Shown here piece after piece: positions 1 through 9,109 of a DNA stretch of 64,000 nt (within the stretch, counting starts at the first letter, position 1; each line of letters starts with the position of its first letter). The translations under genes and the position numbers were made by a program. The notes under the pieces are model-generated. The model saw nothing but the letters and a program-made list of their open reading frames with translations, was not told the origin of the DNA and made no database searches. The DNA is from Inquilinus ginsengisoli_A (GTDB lineage Bacteria > Pseudomonadota > Alphaproteobacteria > DSM-16000 > Inquilinaceae). The stretch lies in NCBI RefSeq assembly GCF_031453975.1, contig NZ_JAVDPW010000003.1, forward strand, positions 496,001 to 560,000, written 5' to 3'.

Positions 1-149
1 GGATGGCGTCGCTGGTCGCCGTCACCGACCGGCTCGGCGGCTTCCGGCTGGAGGATGTCGGCAAGTTCGAGGCGCTGGCCAGCGCGCTGAGCCCGGTGCT
101 GGAAGCCGCCGCCGCGCGGCATCTCGCGCGGATCGCGGGCCCGGCATAG
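1..149 (+). CDS. C-terminal end of an unidentified protein
   Basis: An open frame enters from the left edge (codons in phase with base 3) and stops at TAG 147-149, giving about 48 visible residues ending LARIAGPA. The piece is helical and alanine-rich, with a GGFRLEDVGKFEALA stretch that would suit the last helix of a GAF-type sensor domain, but this is too short to name. It runs in the same direction as the LtrA gene 32 bases downstream. The start lies outside the window. Confidence 0.5.
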   Translation, partial: MASLVAVTDRLGGFRLEDVGKFEALASALSPVLEAAAARHLARIAGPA

Positions 150-181
150 GATCGGAAACCATCGGTGTTCGGGGGGAGTGA

Positions 182-1393
182 ATGCGCATGAACCAGGCAG
201 CCGGGCGTCGAAGCCTGCTCCGCCGGCGCCAGGAGCACGAACACGGCAAGGTCACCTTCGTCGAACTGTTCTTCGACCTGGTCTTCGTCTTCGCCATCAC
301 CCAGCTGTCGCACAGCCTGCTGAAGGACCTCACCCTTCTCGGCGCGGTGCACACCGGGCTGCTGTTCCTGGCTGTCTGGTGGGTGTGGATCTACACATCC
401 TGGGTCACCAACTGGCTCGACCCGGAACGCACGCCGGTGCGCCTGCTGCTGCTGGTCCTGATGCTGGCCGGGCTGATCCTGTCGACGTCCCTGCCGGAGG
501 CCTTCGCCGAGAAGGGGCTGGCCTTCGCCGGCGCCTATGTCTTCATGCAGGTGGGGCGCAGCCTGTTCATGGCTGCGGCGGTGCGGCGGCACAGCGCCGG
601 CAACTTCCGCAATTTCCAGCGCATCACCGCCTGGCTCATCCTCTCCGCCCTGTTCTGGATCGCCGGCGCCTTCACCGAGGCGGAGGTGCGGCTGGCGCTG
701 TGGGCGGCGGCACTGGCGATCGAATACGTCTCGCCGTCGCTCGGCTTCTGGACCCCCGGCCTCGGCCGCTCGACCACGGCGGACTGGGATGTCGAGGGCG
801 GGCACATGGCGGAACGCTGCGGCCTGTTCGTCATCATCGCGCTCGGCGAATCGATCCTGGTCACCGGCGCCACCTTCGCCGAACTGGAGCCCGGCCTCAG
901 CACCATCGCCGCCTTCGTCACCTCCTTCATCGGCAGCGTGGCGATGTGGTGGATCTATTTCGACATCGGCGCCGAACGCGGCAGCCACACCATCGCCCGG
1001 TCCGACGATCCCGGCCGGCTGGCCCGCATCGCCTACACCTACATCCACCTGCTGATCGTCGCCGGCATCATCGTCGGCGCGGTGGCGGACGAGCTGGTGC
1101 TGGCCCATCCCGACGGCCACCCTGAGGCCGGGACCGCCGCGGCGCTGCTGGGCGGGCCGGCGCTGTACCTGATCGGCAACACCCTGTTCAAATGGACGAC
1201 CGCGGGACGGCTGCCGCTGTCGCATCTCGCCGGCCTGGTCCTGCTGGCCGGCTTGGTGCCGGGGACGGTGGTGCTGTCGCCGCTGCTGCTCGGCGTCGCC
1301 GTGATGCTGATTCTGGTCCTGGTCGCGGTGTGGGAACGGTTGTCGCTTCGGCGCGGGCGGGAGGCGGGCCTATCATCGGCCGAGATCGGTTGA
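182..1393 (+). CDS. ltrA: Low temperature requirement protein A (LtrA) family membrane protein
   Basis: A 403-residue polytopic inner-membrane protein. The family signature is near the N-terminus (VTFVELFFDLVFVFAITQL, about residues 24-42), followed by some ten hydrophobic segments to the C-terminus. LtrA was named from a Listeria cold-growth mutant; its biochemical role is unknown, so only the family name is safe. A second in-frame ATG lies two codons into the protein. Length is normal for the family. The next gene (mechanosensitive channel) starts 14 bases after the stop, so the two may be cotranscribed. Confidence 0.9.
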   Translation: MRMNQAAGRRSLLRRRQEHEHGKVTFVELFFDLVFVFAITQLSHSLLKDLTLLGAVHTGLLFLAVWWVWIYTSWVTNWLDPERTPVRLLLLVLMLAGLILSTSLPEAFAEKGLAFAGAYVFMQVGRSLFMAAAVRRHSAGNFRNFQRITAWLILSALFWIAGAFTEAEVRLALWAAALAIEYVSPSLGFWTPGLGRSTTADWDVEGGHMAERCGLFVIIALGESILVTGATFAELEPGLSTIAAFVTSFIGSVAMWWIYFDIGAERGSHTIARSDDPGRLARIAYTYIHLLIVAGIIVGAVADELVLAHPDGHPEAGTAAALLGGPALYLIGNTLFKWTTAGRLPLSHLAGLVLLAGLVPGTVVLSPLLLGVAVMLILVLVAVWERLSLRRGREAGLSSAEIG

Positions 1394-1407
1394 GGGGCCT
1401 GTTTACG

Positions 1408-3543
1408 ATGCATCGCCTGTTGCTTCTGTTTGCCGTCCTGCTCGGGCTGGCTGTGGCCGGCCCGGTCTCGGCTCAGGCACCCGCACCCGCGCCGGCGCCC
1501 GACAAGCTGCACACCCTCGCCGAGCTGCTGCAGGACCCGGAGATCCGCGGCTGGCTGCAAAGCCAGGTCGCCGCCGGCCCGGCCGCCCAGGCGACGGCCG
1601 CCGCCGCGCCGGCCCCAGCAGATGCCGGCAGCATGAAGCAGAGCATGTCGATCGGCATCGACACCACCCGGGCCTTCCTGCGCTCGCTGGTCGCGGCCGC
1701 GCCGACCCTGCCGGCGGAGCTGGGCCAGGCCTGGCATGTCCTGGTCCTGGACCTGGAGGGGCAGGGGCTGATCTGGACGGCGGTCTCGCTGCTGCTGTTC
1801 GTCGGCCTCGGCTTCGGCGCCGAGAAGCTGTACTGGCGGCTCTCCGCCCGCTTCCGCCGCCGGCTGATCGACACCCATCTCGAAACGCTGCACGGCCGGC
1901 TGCAGGCGGTGTGGCTGCGCTCGCTCTACGGCCTGGGCCTGGTCTTCGTCTTCGGCGTCGGCAGCATCGGCGCCTTCCTGCTGTTCGAATGGCCGCCGCT
2001 GCTGCAGCAGATCGTGCTGTCCTACCTGCTGCTGGTGCTGATCGTCCGGGTCACGCTGGTGCTGGGGCGCATCATCCTGGCGCCGGGGGCGGAGCGCTTC
2101 CGGCTGGTGCCGATGGCGACGCCGACCGCGCATTACTGGTTCGTGTGGGCGGCGGTGCTGGTCGGCTGGTTCTTCTTCATCCAGGCCACGCTCGACAACC
2201 TGGAGACGCTGGGGCTGCGGCGCGAGGCCTGGTACCTGGTCGGCCTGGCCAGCAGCGTGGTGATGCTGGGCCTGACCCTGGCCGCGGTGTGGCGCGCCCC
2301 GACCTTCGACGGCAGCGACCGGGTGGGCCATGGCCACCGGGTCGGCACCTGGCTGCTGACGCTGTACCTCGTCGTGGTCTGGCTGCTGCTGTTCAGCGGG
2401 TCGGTGGCGCCGTTCTATGTCGGCGTCATCCTGCTGCTGCTGCCGATCGCGCTGCGCGGCGTCCACCTCGCCGTCTCCCATGTGCTGCGGCCGGCGGGGG
2501 CGGAGGCGGCGGAGCCGGTGCCCTCGCTGCTGGCGGTCACGCTGGAGCGCGGATTCCGGGCGCTGCTGGTGATCGGCGCGGCGCTGCTGATCGCCTCGGT
2601 CAGCGGCGTCGACCTGTCCTCGCTGACCATGCGCGACACGCTGTCGACCCGGCTGCTGCGCGGCGCCATCAACGCGGCCATCGTGTTCCTGGTGGCGAAT
2701 TTCGCCTGGCACCTGCTGCGCGCCTGGATCGACCAGCGCATCGCCACGGCCAATGTCGAAGGGCATGGCGGCACCGATGCCACCAGCAGCGACCAGATCC
2801 GCCGCCACGCCCGGCTGCGGACGCTGCTGCCGATCCTGAAGAACGTGCTGTTCGTGGTGCTGGCGGTGATGGCCGGGCTGATCGCGCTGGCGGCGCTGGG
2901 GGTCGAGATCGGGCCGCTGATCGCCGGCGCCGGTGTGGTCGGTCTCGCCGTCGGCTTCGGCGCCCAGACCCTGGTCAAGGACATCATCTCCGGCATGTTC
3001 TTCCTGTTCGACGACGCCTTCCGCATCGGCGAATACATCGAAAGCGGCAGCATCCGCGGCACGGTGGAGGGGTTCTCGCTGCGCTCGCTCAAGCTGCGCC
3101 ACCAGCGCGGCGCGCTGCACACCATCCCGTTCGGCGCGCTGGACAAGATCACCAACTATTCGCGCGACTGGGTGATCGACAAGATGACGATCAGCGTCAC
3201 CTACGACACCGATCTCGACAAGATCAAGCCGATCGTCAAGGAGATCGGCCAGGCCCTGCAGGCCGACCCGCTGTTCGCGCCGCACATCCTGGAGACGCTG
3301 AAGATGCAGGGCGTCGACCAGCTCGGCGACTTCGCCATCCAGATCCGGCTGAAGATGATGACCAAGCCGGGCGAGCAGTTCGTGATCCGGCGCAAGGCCC
3401 TGGCGATGATCAAGAAGGCGTTCGACGCCAACGGCATCGCCTTCGCCTTCCCGACCGTCACGGTGGCCGGTGGCGGCGCGGCGACCGGGGCGGTGGCCCA
3501 GCACGCGCTGGACCTGGCCAAGCCGCCGGCGCCGGCGGGCTGA
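1408..3543 (+). CDS. MscS-family mechanosensitive ion channel with signal peptide
   Basis: A 711-residue channel of the large MscS group, which opens under membrane tension to release solutes during hypo-osmotic shock. The ATG at 1408 is chosen because it begins a clean signal peptide (MHRLLLLFAVLLGLAVAGP then AQA); the open frame extends further upstream but overlaps ltrA. A periplasmic domain is followed by many membrane spans. The pore helix and start of the beta domain are clear (GAGVVGLAVGFGAQTLVKD, then GMFFLFDD and GEYIE). The C-terminal alpha/beta vestibule is complete. A palindromic repeat element follows the stop. Confidence 0.92.
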   Translation: MHRLLLLFAVLLGLAVAGPVSAQAPAPAPAPDKLHTLAELLQDPEIRGWLQSQVAAGPAAQATAAAAPAPADAGSMKQSMSIGIDTTRAFLRSLVAAAPTLPAELGQAWHVLVLDLEGQGLIWTAVSLLLFVGLGFGAEKLYWRLSARFRRRLIDTHLETLHGRLQAVWLRSLYGLGLVFVFGVGSIGAFLLFEWPPLLQQIVLSYLLLVLIVRVTLVLGRIILAPGAERFRLVPMATPTAHYWFVWAAVLVGWFFFIQATLDNLETLGLRREAWYLVGLASSVVMLGLTLAAVWRAPTFDGSDRVGHGHRVGTWLLTLYLVVVWLLLFSGSVAPFYVGVILLLLPIALRGVHLAVSHVLRPAGAEAAEPVPSLLAVTLERGFRALLVIGAALLIASVSGVDLSSLTMRDTLSTRLLRGAINAAIVFLVANFAWHLLRAWIDQRIATANVEGHGGTDATSSDQIRRHARLRTLLPILKNVLFVVLAVMAGLIALAALGVEIGPLIAGAGVVGLAVGFGAQTLVKDIISGMFFLFDDAFRIGEYIESGSIRGTVEGFSLRSLKLRHQRGALHTIPFGALDKITNYSRDWVIDKMTISVTYDTDLDKIKPIVKEIGQALQADPLFAPHILETLKMQGVDQLGDFAIQIRLKMMTKPGEQFVIRRKALAMIKKAFDANGIAFAFPTVTVAGGGAATGAVAQHALDLAKPPAPAG

Positions 3544-3564
3544 TGGGCACCGAGTCATTCCTCC

Positions 3565-3655
3565 TTGTCATGCCACGGCTTGACCGTGGCATCCAGGGGC
3601 GGCGAGAGCCGCTCTTGGTGGCCCCTGGATTGCCCGGTCAAGCCGGGCAATGACA
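3565..3655. repeat. Dispersed palindromic repeat, copy 1
   Basis: About 91 bases with nested symmetry. The left half folds as TGCCACGG-CTTGA-CCGTGGCA, the right half as TTGCCCGG-TCAAG-CCGGGCAA, and an outer pair CCAGGGGC/GCCCCTGG closes around a short centre. It lies between the convergent stops of the MscS channel and spoVR genes, where it could also end transcription. A near-identical copy in reverse orientation is at 21851-21944. This is a REP-like intergenic element. Confidence 0.85.
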
Positions 3656-3685
3656 GATGAGGGAGGGAGGGAAGGGTCTTCCACC

Positions 3686-5221
3686 TCAGAAGAACGTCGC
3701 CCGGGCGCTGGCGGCGTGTTCCTTCAGCACCGCGCCGGTGGCCGGGTCGATCTCCTTCAGCAGCACGTCGTAGCCCCACAGGTCGGAGAGGTGCTGCAGC
3801 ACCTGGCGGGCGTCGTTCTCGGCCAGCAGGATGCCGTTCAGCACGCTGTGGTGCACGATCAGGCGGCGGTCGCCGGCCAGGTCGACATCGACCACCTGGA
3901 TGTCGGGGTCCAGCCAGGCCACGTCGTACTGCCGGGACAGCGCCTTGCGGATCCGGCGATAGCCGTGCTCGTCATGGATGGCCTCGACCTTCAGCTCGGA
4001 GGCGCCGGCGTCGTCGTACAGGTGGAACATACGCCACTGCCGGATCAGCCGTGGGCTGAGGAACTGGGAGACGAAGCTCTCATCGCGGTAGTTCGCCCAG
4101 ATGTCCTGCAGCACCGCGGTGGCGTCGCCCTTGCCGGCGATGTCGGGGAACCACTCGCGGTCCTCGTCGGTCGGGTCGACCACGATCCGCTCGATGTCCT
4201 GCATCATGCCCAGGCCGAGCGCATAGGGGTTGATGCCGTTGTAGTGAGGGTCGTTGAACTCCGGCTGGTACACCACGTTGGTGTGCGACTGCAGGAACTC
4301 CAGGAAAGCGCCGTCGTTCAGCGCGCCCTGCTGGTGCAGGGTGTTCATGATCTTGTAGTGCACCCAGCAGGCGCAGCCCTCGTTCATCACCTTGGTCTGC
4401 GACTGCGGATAGAAGTATTGGGCCACCAGCCGGACGATGCGCAGCAGCTCACGCTGCCAGGGCTGCAGCCGCGGCGCCGACTTCTCCAGGAAGTACAGCA
4501 AGTTCTCCTGCGGCAGCTCCAGCAGGGCCTTGCGGCGCTCGTCGCTCAGGCTGGCCTGTATCTTGGCCGGCGCCGTGGGCAAGGTCCGCCACAGGTCGTT
4601 GTAGCTGTGCTCCTGGTGCTCCAGCCGGTCCCGGGCCCGGCGCTCCTCGGTCTTCAGGTCCGGCCGGCGCGGCCGGGGATAGCGGTGCACGCCATGGCTC
4701 ATCAGCGCATGGGCGGCGTCCAGCAGCTGCTCGACCTGCTGCTGGCCATAACGCTCTTCGCACTGGGCGATGTAGGTCTTGGCGAAGTCGAGATAGTCGA
4801 GGATGCCCTCGGCATCCGTCCACTGCTTGAACAGGTAGTTGGTCTTGAAGAAGGTGTTGTGGCCGAAGGCGGCATGGGCGATCACCAGCGTCTGCAGCGT
4901 CGCGGTGTTCTCCTCCATGATGTAGCTGATGCAGGGGCTGGAATTGATCACCAGCTCATAGGCCAGGCCGCGCAGCCCCTTGCGATACATCACCTCGTTC
5001 TGGGCGAACTGCTTGCCGAAGGACCAGTGCTTGTAGAACAGCGGCATGCCGATCGAGGAGTAGGCGTCGAGCATCTGCTCGGCGGTGATGACCTCGATCT
5101 GGTTGGGATAGGTGTCGAGCTTCAGCTCCTTCGCCACCCGCTCGACCCGATCGTAGATCCGCTGGATGGTGCCGAAATCCCAGTCGGTGCCGGGGTACAG
5201 CAGTGCCGTGTCGCTCATCAT
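3686..5221 (-). CDS. SpoVR family protein (YcgB-like)
   Basis: A 511-residue cytoplasmic protein of the SpoVR/YcgB family, normal length. It is the third gene of the conserved prkA - DUF444 - spoVR operon, and its ATG overlaps the DUF444 stop by four bases (ATGA), so translation is probably coupled. The name comes from a Bacillus cortex-formation mutant, but the family is widespread in non-sporulating proteobacteria, where the operon responds to starvation and stationary phase. Recognised from the overall sequence, for example the MNEGCACWVHYKIMNTL stretch, and from gene order. Molecular function is unknown. Confidence 0.93.
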   Translation of the reverse strand: MMSDTALLYPGTDWDFGTIQRIYDRVERVAKELKLDTYPNQIEVITAEQMLDAYSSIGMPLFYKHWSFGKQFAQNEVMYRKGLRGLAYELVINSSPCISYIMEENTATLQTLVIAHAAFGHNTFFKTNYLFKQWTDAEGILDYLDFAKTYIAQCEERYGQQQVEQLLDAAHALMSHGVHRYPRPRRPDLKTEERRARDRLEHQEHSYNDLWRTLPTAPAKIQASLSDERRKALLELPQENLLYFLEKSAPRLQPWQRELLRIVRLVAQYFYPQSQTKVMNEGCACWVHYKIMNTLHQQGALNDGAFLEFLQSHTNVVYQPEFNDPHYNGINPYALGLGMMQDIERIVVDPTDEDREWFPDIAGKGDATAVLQDIWANYRDESFVSQFLSPRLIRQWRMFHLYDDAGASELKVEAIHDEHGYRRIRKALSRQYDVAWLDPDIQVVDVDLAGDRRLIVHHSVLNGILLAENDARQVLQHLSDLWGYDVLLKEIDPATGAVLKEHAASARATFF

Positions 5222-6531
5222 TCGGCTCCCGCGCTGACGTCGCGGCGCTGGAACAGCTCGCGGAACACCGGGTAGATGTCGCGGCGGTGCCAGACCTTGC
5301 GCATGGCAAAGGGCGCGTCCGCCTTGCGGACACGGTCATAGGTCTGCCACAGGTCGGTCTGCCGCGGCACGACGCCCGACGACATCGGGTCCTCGTCGCG
5401 GCCGACCTCGAGATAGGCGAAGTACTGGCACAGCGGCAGGATCGCGTCGCTCAGCAGCGTCGCCGATTTGGCGCTGTCGCTCGACAGGTTGTCGCCGTCC
5501 GAGGCCTGGGCGGCGTAGATGTTCCAATCCTCCGGCCGGTAGCGCTGGGCGACGATGGTCGCCATCTCTTCCAGCGCCGTCGACACCACGGTGCCGCCGC
5601 TTTCGGTCGAGTAGAAGAACGTCTCCTCGTCGACCTCCTCGGCCTGGTGGGTGTGGCGGATGAAGACGATCTCGACGTGCTTGTAGCGGCGCTTGAGGAA
5701 CAGGTGCAGCAGGGCGAAGAAGCGCTTCGCCAGATCCTTCATGTGCTCGGTCATCGAGCCGGAGACGTCCATCAGGCAGAACATCACCGCCTGCGCCACC
5801 GGCCTCGGCACCGCCTCCAGCCGGCGATAGCGCAGGTCGACCGGGTCGATATAGGGGATGCGCCGGCTGCGCTGCAGCAGCAGGTCGAGATGCTCCTGCA
5901 GCTGCTCGATCTTGTCGGGGTCGGCCTCGGCTTCGGCCTCCAGGGCCGCGATCTCGGCCTCGACGTCGCGGATCTCGCCCGATTTGGGGCGGCGCAGCGC
6001 GATCCGGCGGGACATGGCGCGCTGCATGGTGCGGGTCACCGCCAGGCTGGACGGGCCGCCTGTGGTGGAATAGCCGGCGCGCCGCCAGCCCACGCTTTCG
6101 GCGGCGACCAGCTTGCGCTTGGCCAGGTCGGGCAGTTCGAGGTCGTCGAGGAACAGCTCGAGATACTCCTCCTGCGACAGCACGAAGCGGAACTCGTCCT
6201 GCCCGTCGCCGTCGGGGGCGCCCTCGCTGCCTGATCCGCCGCCGCCGCGCTTCGGCCGCGGGATGGTGTCGCCCTCGACGAACTCCTTGTTGCCGGGCAG
6301 CACGTGGTCCCGCGTGCCGCCGGCGTTGGAACGGTGCAACCGCGGCTCGTTCACCCCGGTGACCGGGATCACGACCTCGCCGCCCTGCTCCAGCTCCTTG
6401 ATGCTGCGTTCCCGCGAACTGTCGCGGACCGCGCGCTGGACCAGGGCCTTGGCCCGGCGCAGGAAGCGCTGGCGGTTGACGAGGCTCTTTCCCCCCGGAT
6501 TGAGCCGCCGGTCGATGATGTGCATGGGCAT
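5218..6531 (-). CDS. YeaH/YhbH family protein (DUF444)
   Basis: A 437-residue protein of the DUF444 family. The N-terminal third is basic and low in structure with a glycine-rich stretch; the C-terminal half is a von Willebrand A-like domain with a MIDAS-type DVSGSM motif. In Escherichia coli the homologue YeaH partners the kinase YeaG. It is the middle gene of the operon, 22 bases after prkA and overlapping spoVR by four bases. The VWA domain suggests metal-dependent protein binding; no enzymatic activity is known. Confidence 0.93.
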   Translation of the reverse strand: MPMHIIDRRLNPGGKSLVNRQRFLRRAKALVQRAVRDSSRERSIKELEQGGEVVIPVTGVNEPRLHRSNAGGTRDHVLPGNKEFVEGDTIPRPKRGGGGSGSEGAPDGDGQDEFRFVLSQEEYLELFLDDLELPDLAKRKLVAAESVGWRRAGYSTTGGPSSLAVTRTMQRAMSRRIALRRPKSGEIRDVEAEIAALEAEAEADPDKIEQLQEHLDLLLQRSRRIPYIDPVDLRYRRLEAVPRPVAQAVMFCLMDVSGSMTEHMKDLAKRFFALLHLFLKRRYKHVEIVFIRHTHQAEEVDEETFFYSTESGGTVVSTALEEMATIVAQRYRPEDWNIYAAQASDGDNLSSDSAKSATLLSDAILPLCQYFAYLEVGRDEDPMSSGVVPRQTDLWQTYDRVRKADAPFAMRKVWHRRDIYPVFRELFQRRDVSAGAE

Positions 6532-6553
6532 TGCGCGTTGCTTCCGACCTCCT

Positions 6554-8506
6554 TCAACCTGCCTGCTTGACCCTCATGTACCATTCGACCAGGCGGCGGA
6601 CCTGCCGCTCGGTGTAGCCGCGGGACGCCATGCGCTCGACGAACTCCTCGTGCTTCTTCTCGGTGTCGCCGTCCTTCTTCGAGCCGAAGCTGATCACCGG
6701 CAGCAGCTCCTCGACCTGGCTGAACATCCGCCGCTCGATCACGTCGCGGATCTTCTCGTAGCTGGTCCAGGACGGGTTCTTGCCCTCGTTGCCGGCGCGG
6801 GAGCGCAGGGCGAACTTGACCACCTCGTTGCGGAAGTCCTTGGGGTTGGCGATGCCGGCCGGCTTCTCGATCTTGGTCAGCTCCTGGTTCAGCAGGTCGC
6901 GGTTGAACAGCTGGCCGGTGTCGGAGTCCTTGAAGTCCTGGTCCTCGATCCAGGCGTCGGCGTAGTCGACATAGCGGTCGAACAGGTTCTGGCCATAGTC
7001 GTGGTACGATTCCAGATAGGCCTTCTGGATCTCGTGGCCGATGAATTCGGCGTAGCGCGGCGCCAGCTCGGCCTTCAGGGCCTCGAGGTAGCGCTTCTCG
7101 GTCTCGGCCGGCAGCTGCTCGCGCCGCACCGCCTGCTCGATCACGTACATCAGGTGCACGGGGTCGGCCGCGACCTCGATGGTGTCGTGGTTGTAGGTGG
7201 CGGCCAGCGCCTTGAAGGCGAAGCGGGTCGAGATCCCGTCCATGCCCTCGTCGACCCCGGCGGCGTCCTTGTACTCCTGCAGGCTGCGCGCCCGCGGGTC
7301 GACCTCGCGCAGGCTCTCGCCGTCATACACCCGCATCTTGGAGAACAGGTTGGAGTTCTCGTGCTCATGCAGCCGCGACAGCACCGAGAACCGCGCCAGC
7401 ATCTCCAGCGTGCCCGGCGCGCGGGGCGCGTCGGCCAGCTTCGACCCGCGGATCAGCTTGTCGTAGATCTTCTGCTCCTCGGTCGCCCGCAAGCAGTAGG
7501 GCACCTTGATCACGTAGATCCGGTCGATGAAGGCTTCGTTGTTCTTGTTGTTCTTGAAGCCCTGCCACTCCGATTCGTTGGAATGGGCCATGATGATGCC
7601 GGTGAAGGGCAGGGCGCCGATGTTCTCGGTGCCGACGTAGTTGCCCTCCTGCGTCGCCGTCAGCAGCGGGTGCAGCATCTTGATCGGCGCCTTGAACATC
7701 TCGACGAATTCGAGCATGCCCTGGTTGGCCCGGTTCAGGCCGCCGGAGTAGCTGTAGGCGTCGGGGTCGTGCTGGGCCAGCATCTCCAGGCTGCGGATAT
7801 CGACCTTGCCGACCAGGGACGAGATGTCCTGGTTGTTCTCGTCGCCCGGCTCGGTCTTGGCGATGGCGATCTGGCGCAGCCGCGACGGCTGCAGCCGCAC
7901 CACCTTGAATTTCGAGATGTCGCCGCCGAACTCGTCCAGCCGCTTCAGGCACCACGGGCTGACCAGCCCGGTCAGGCGCCGCCGCGGGATGCCGTAGCGC
8001 TCCTCGATCTCGGCGCCCATCAGCTCGGGGTTGAACAGGCCCAGCGGGCTCTCGAAGATCGGGCTGATGTCCTCGCCCGCCTTCAGCGCGTAGATCGGGT
8101 GGACCTCCATCAGCGCCTTCAGCCGCTCGGCCAGCGACGACTTGCCGCCGCCGACCGGGCCGAGGAGGTAGAGGATCTGCTTGCGCTCCTCCAGCCCCTG
8201 GGCGGCGTGCAGCAGGAAGCTGACGATCCGCTCGATCGTCTCCTCCATGCCGTAGAATTCCGAGAAGGCCGGATAGGTCCGGATGGTGCGGTTCATGAAG
8301 ATCCGCCCCAGCCGCGCGTCGCGGGCCGTGTCCACGATCTCCGGCTCGCCGATGGCCGCGAGCAGCCTTTCGGCCGCGCTGGCGTACATCATCGGATCGC
8401 TGCGGCAGCCCTTGAGATAGTCCTCGAGCGTCATCTCCGCCGCGCGGCGGGCCTCGTAGGATTTCGTGTAGCTGGTGAAGAGATCGTCGGTCGATGCCAT
8501 TGCCAC
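6554..8506 (-). CDS. prkA: PrkA family serine protein kinase (YeaG-like)
   Basis: A 650-residue protein with an N-terminal AAA-type ATPase domain (P-loop GPVGGGKSS) and the C-terminal PrkA kinase-like region. It heads the prkA - DUF444 - spoVR operon. PrkA/YeaG proteins act in stationary-phase and nutrient-stress adaptation; both kinase and AAA+ protease activities have been proposed for Bacillus PrkA. The start at 8506 is preceded by only a weak ribosome-binding site. About 600 bases upstream are free of genes and probably hold the promoter, but I could not identify a convincing sigma-54 site. Confidence 0.93.
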   Translation of the reverse strand: MAMASTDDLFTSYTKSYEARRAAEMTLEDYLKGCRSDPMMYASAAERLLAAIGEPEIVDTARDARLGRIFMNRTIRTYPAFSEFYGMEETIERIVSFLLHAAQGLEERKQILYLLGPVGGGKSSLAERLKALMEVHPIYALKAGEDISPIFESPLGLFNPELMGAEIEERYGIPRRRLTGLVSPWCLKRLDEFGGDISKFKVVRLQPSRLRQIAIAKTEPGDENNQDISSLVGKVDIRSLEMLAQHDPDAYSYSGGLNRANQGMLEFVEMFKAPIKMLHPLLTATQEGNYVGTENIGALPFTGIIMAHSNESEWQGFKNNKNNEAFIDRIYVIKVPYCLRATEEQKIYDKLIRGSKLADAPRAPGTLEMLARFSVLSRLHEHENSNLFSKMRVYDGESLREVDPRARSLQEYKDAAGVDEGMDGISTRFAFKALAATYNHDTIEVAADPVHLMYVIEQAVRREQLPAETEKRYLEALKAELAPRYAEFIGHEIQKAYLESYHDYGQNLFDRYVDYADAWIEDQDFKDSDTGQLFNRDLLNQELTKIEKPAGIANPKDFRNEVVKFALRSRAGNEGKNPSWTSYEKIRDVIERRMFSQVEELLPVISFGSKKDGDTEKKHEEFVERMASRGYTERQVRRLVEWYMRVKQAG

Positions 8507-9109
8507 CCGCCTAGGTTGGAGAACCAGGACTCACCGTGTGCAGCGTCTGGGCGTCTTTTTATGGCCGATCGTGCACCGGCATTTGCGGCGAGATTCGGGT
8601 GGTTGGCCGGGTGCAGCCTTGCCCGTAGACCCGATCGGGCCTGCGCAATCCGGAATTCGGCAAGGTTCAGTAGTCGACACTGCCCCTTCTCCACCGCTCG
8701 CTCTGGATATCAATATAGGACCGAAGCACGCGGATAATACTACTGGATTAAATATAATTTGGACCCGAAGCCTCGCCAATCGAGGTCTTGGCGCATCCTG
8801 CCTGAGGCCGATGCGCGCGCGTCACTCGTAACAGGGTATGCCCGCTTCGCCCTAAAGGCGATGCGGCTTTTGGACCGACTCGGGCCGGGCGGCACATATT
8901 TCCGCGCAAAATCGGGAAAATCGATCGATAGCCCAATTATCAGTGGCTTGATCGATCGACAGGATCCGCCGAAGGTTGTAGGCGGAGGTGCCCATGGCTC
9001 TCGCCCTCACGACCGGCTTCGGCCACCGATTCGTTCTCCCGCCCGGTCCGGTCCCCAGGCCTCCGGTCGCCGCCGGGGACTGCCCGGCTGCCGGCCCTGG
9101 GGTCGGGCC
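8507..9109. other. Gene-free region between divergent prkA and a LysR gene
   Basis: About 600 bases without a credible gene. Composition drops in GC between about 8700 and 8960, with an AT-rich patch near 8740-8760, which suits promoters for the divergent prkA operon and the LysR gene. An open frame runs through from 8759 into the LysR gene but has no family resemblance before 9110. The paired TCGATCGA sites are listed separately. Confidence 0.6.
8921..8959. promoter_or_regulatory. Paired TCGATCGA inverted repeat, possible operator
   Basis: TCGATCGAT at 8921-8929 is repeated as its exact reverse complement ATCGATCGA at 8951-8959. Each arm contains a self-complementary TCGATCGA core, and the cores are 31 bases apart, about three helical turns, in an AT-richer stretch 150 bases before the LysR start. 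This spacing suits cooperative binding by a dimeric regulator; assignment to any protein is a guess. Confidence 0.3.

Noticed and set aside
1039..3558. 839-codon open frame antisense to the MscS channel gene
   Set aside because: Very high GC leaves long open frames on the opposite strand; the translation is Gln/Arg/Asp-rich low complexity with no domain, while the plus strand is a complete channel.
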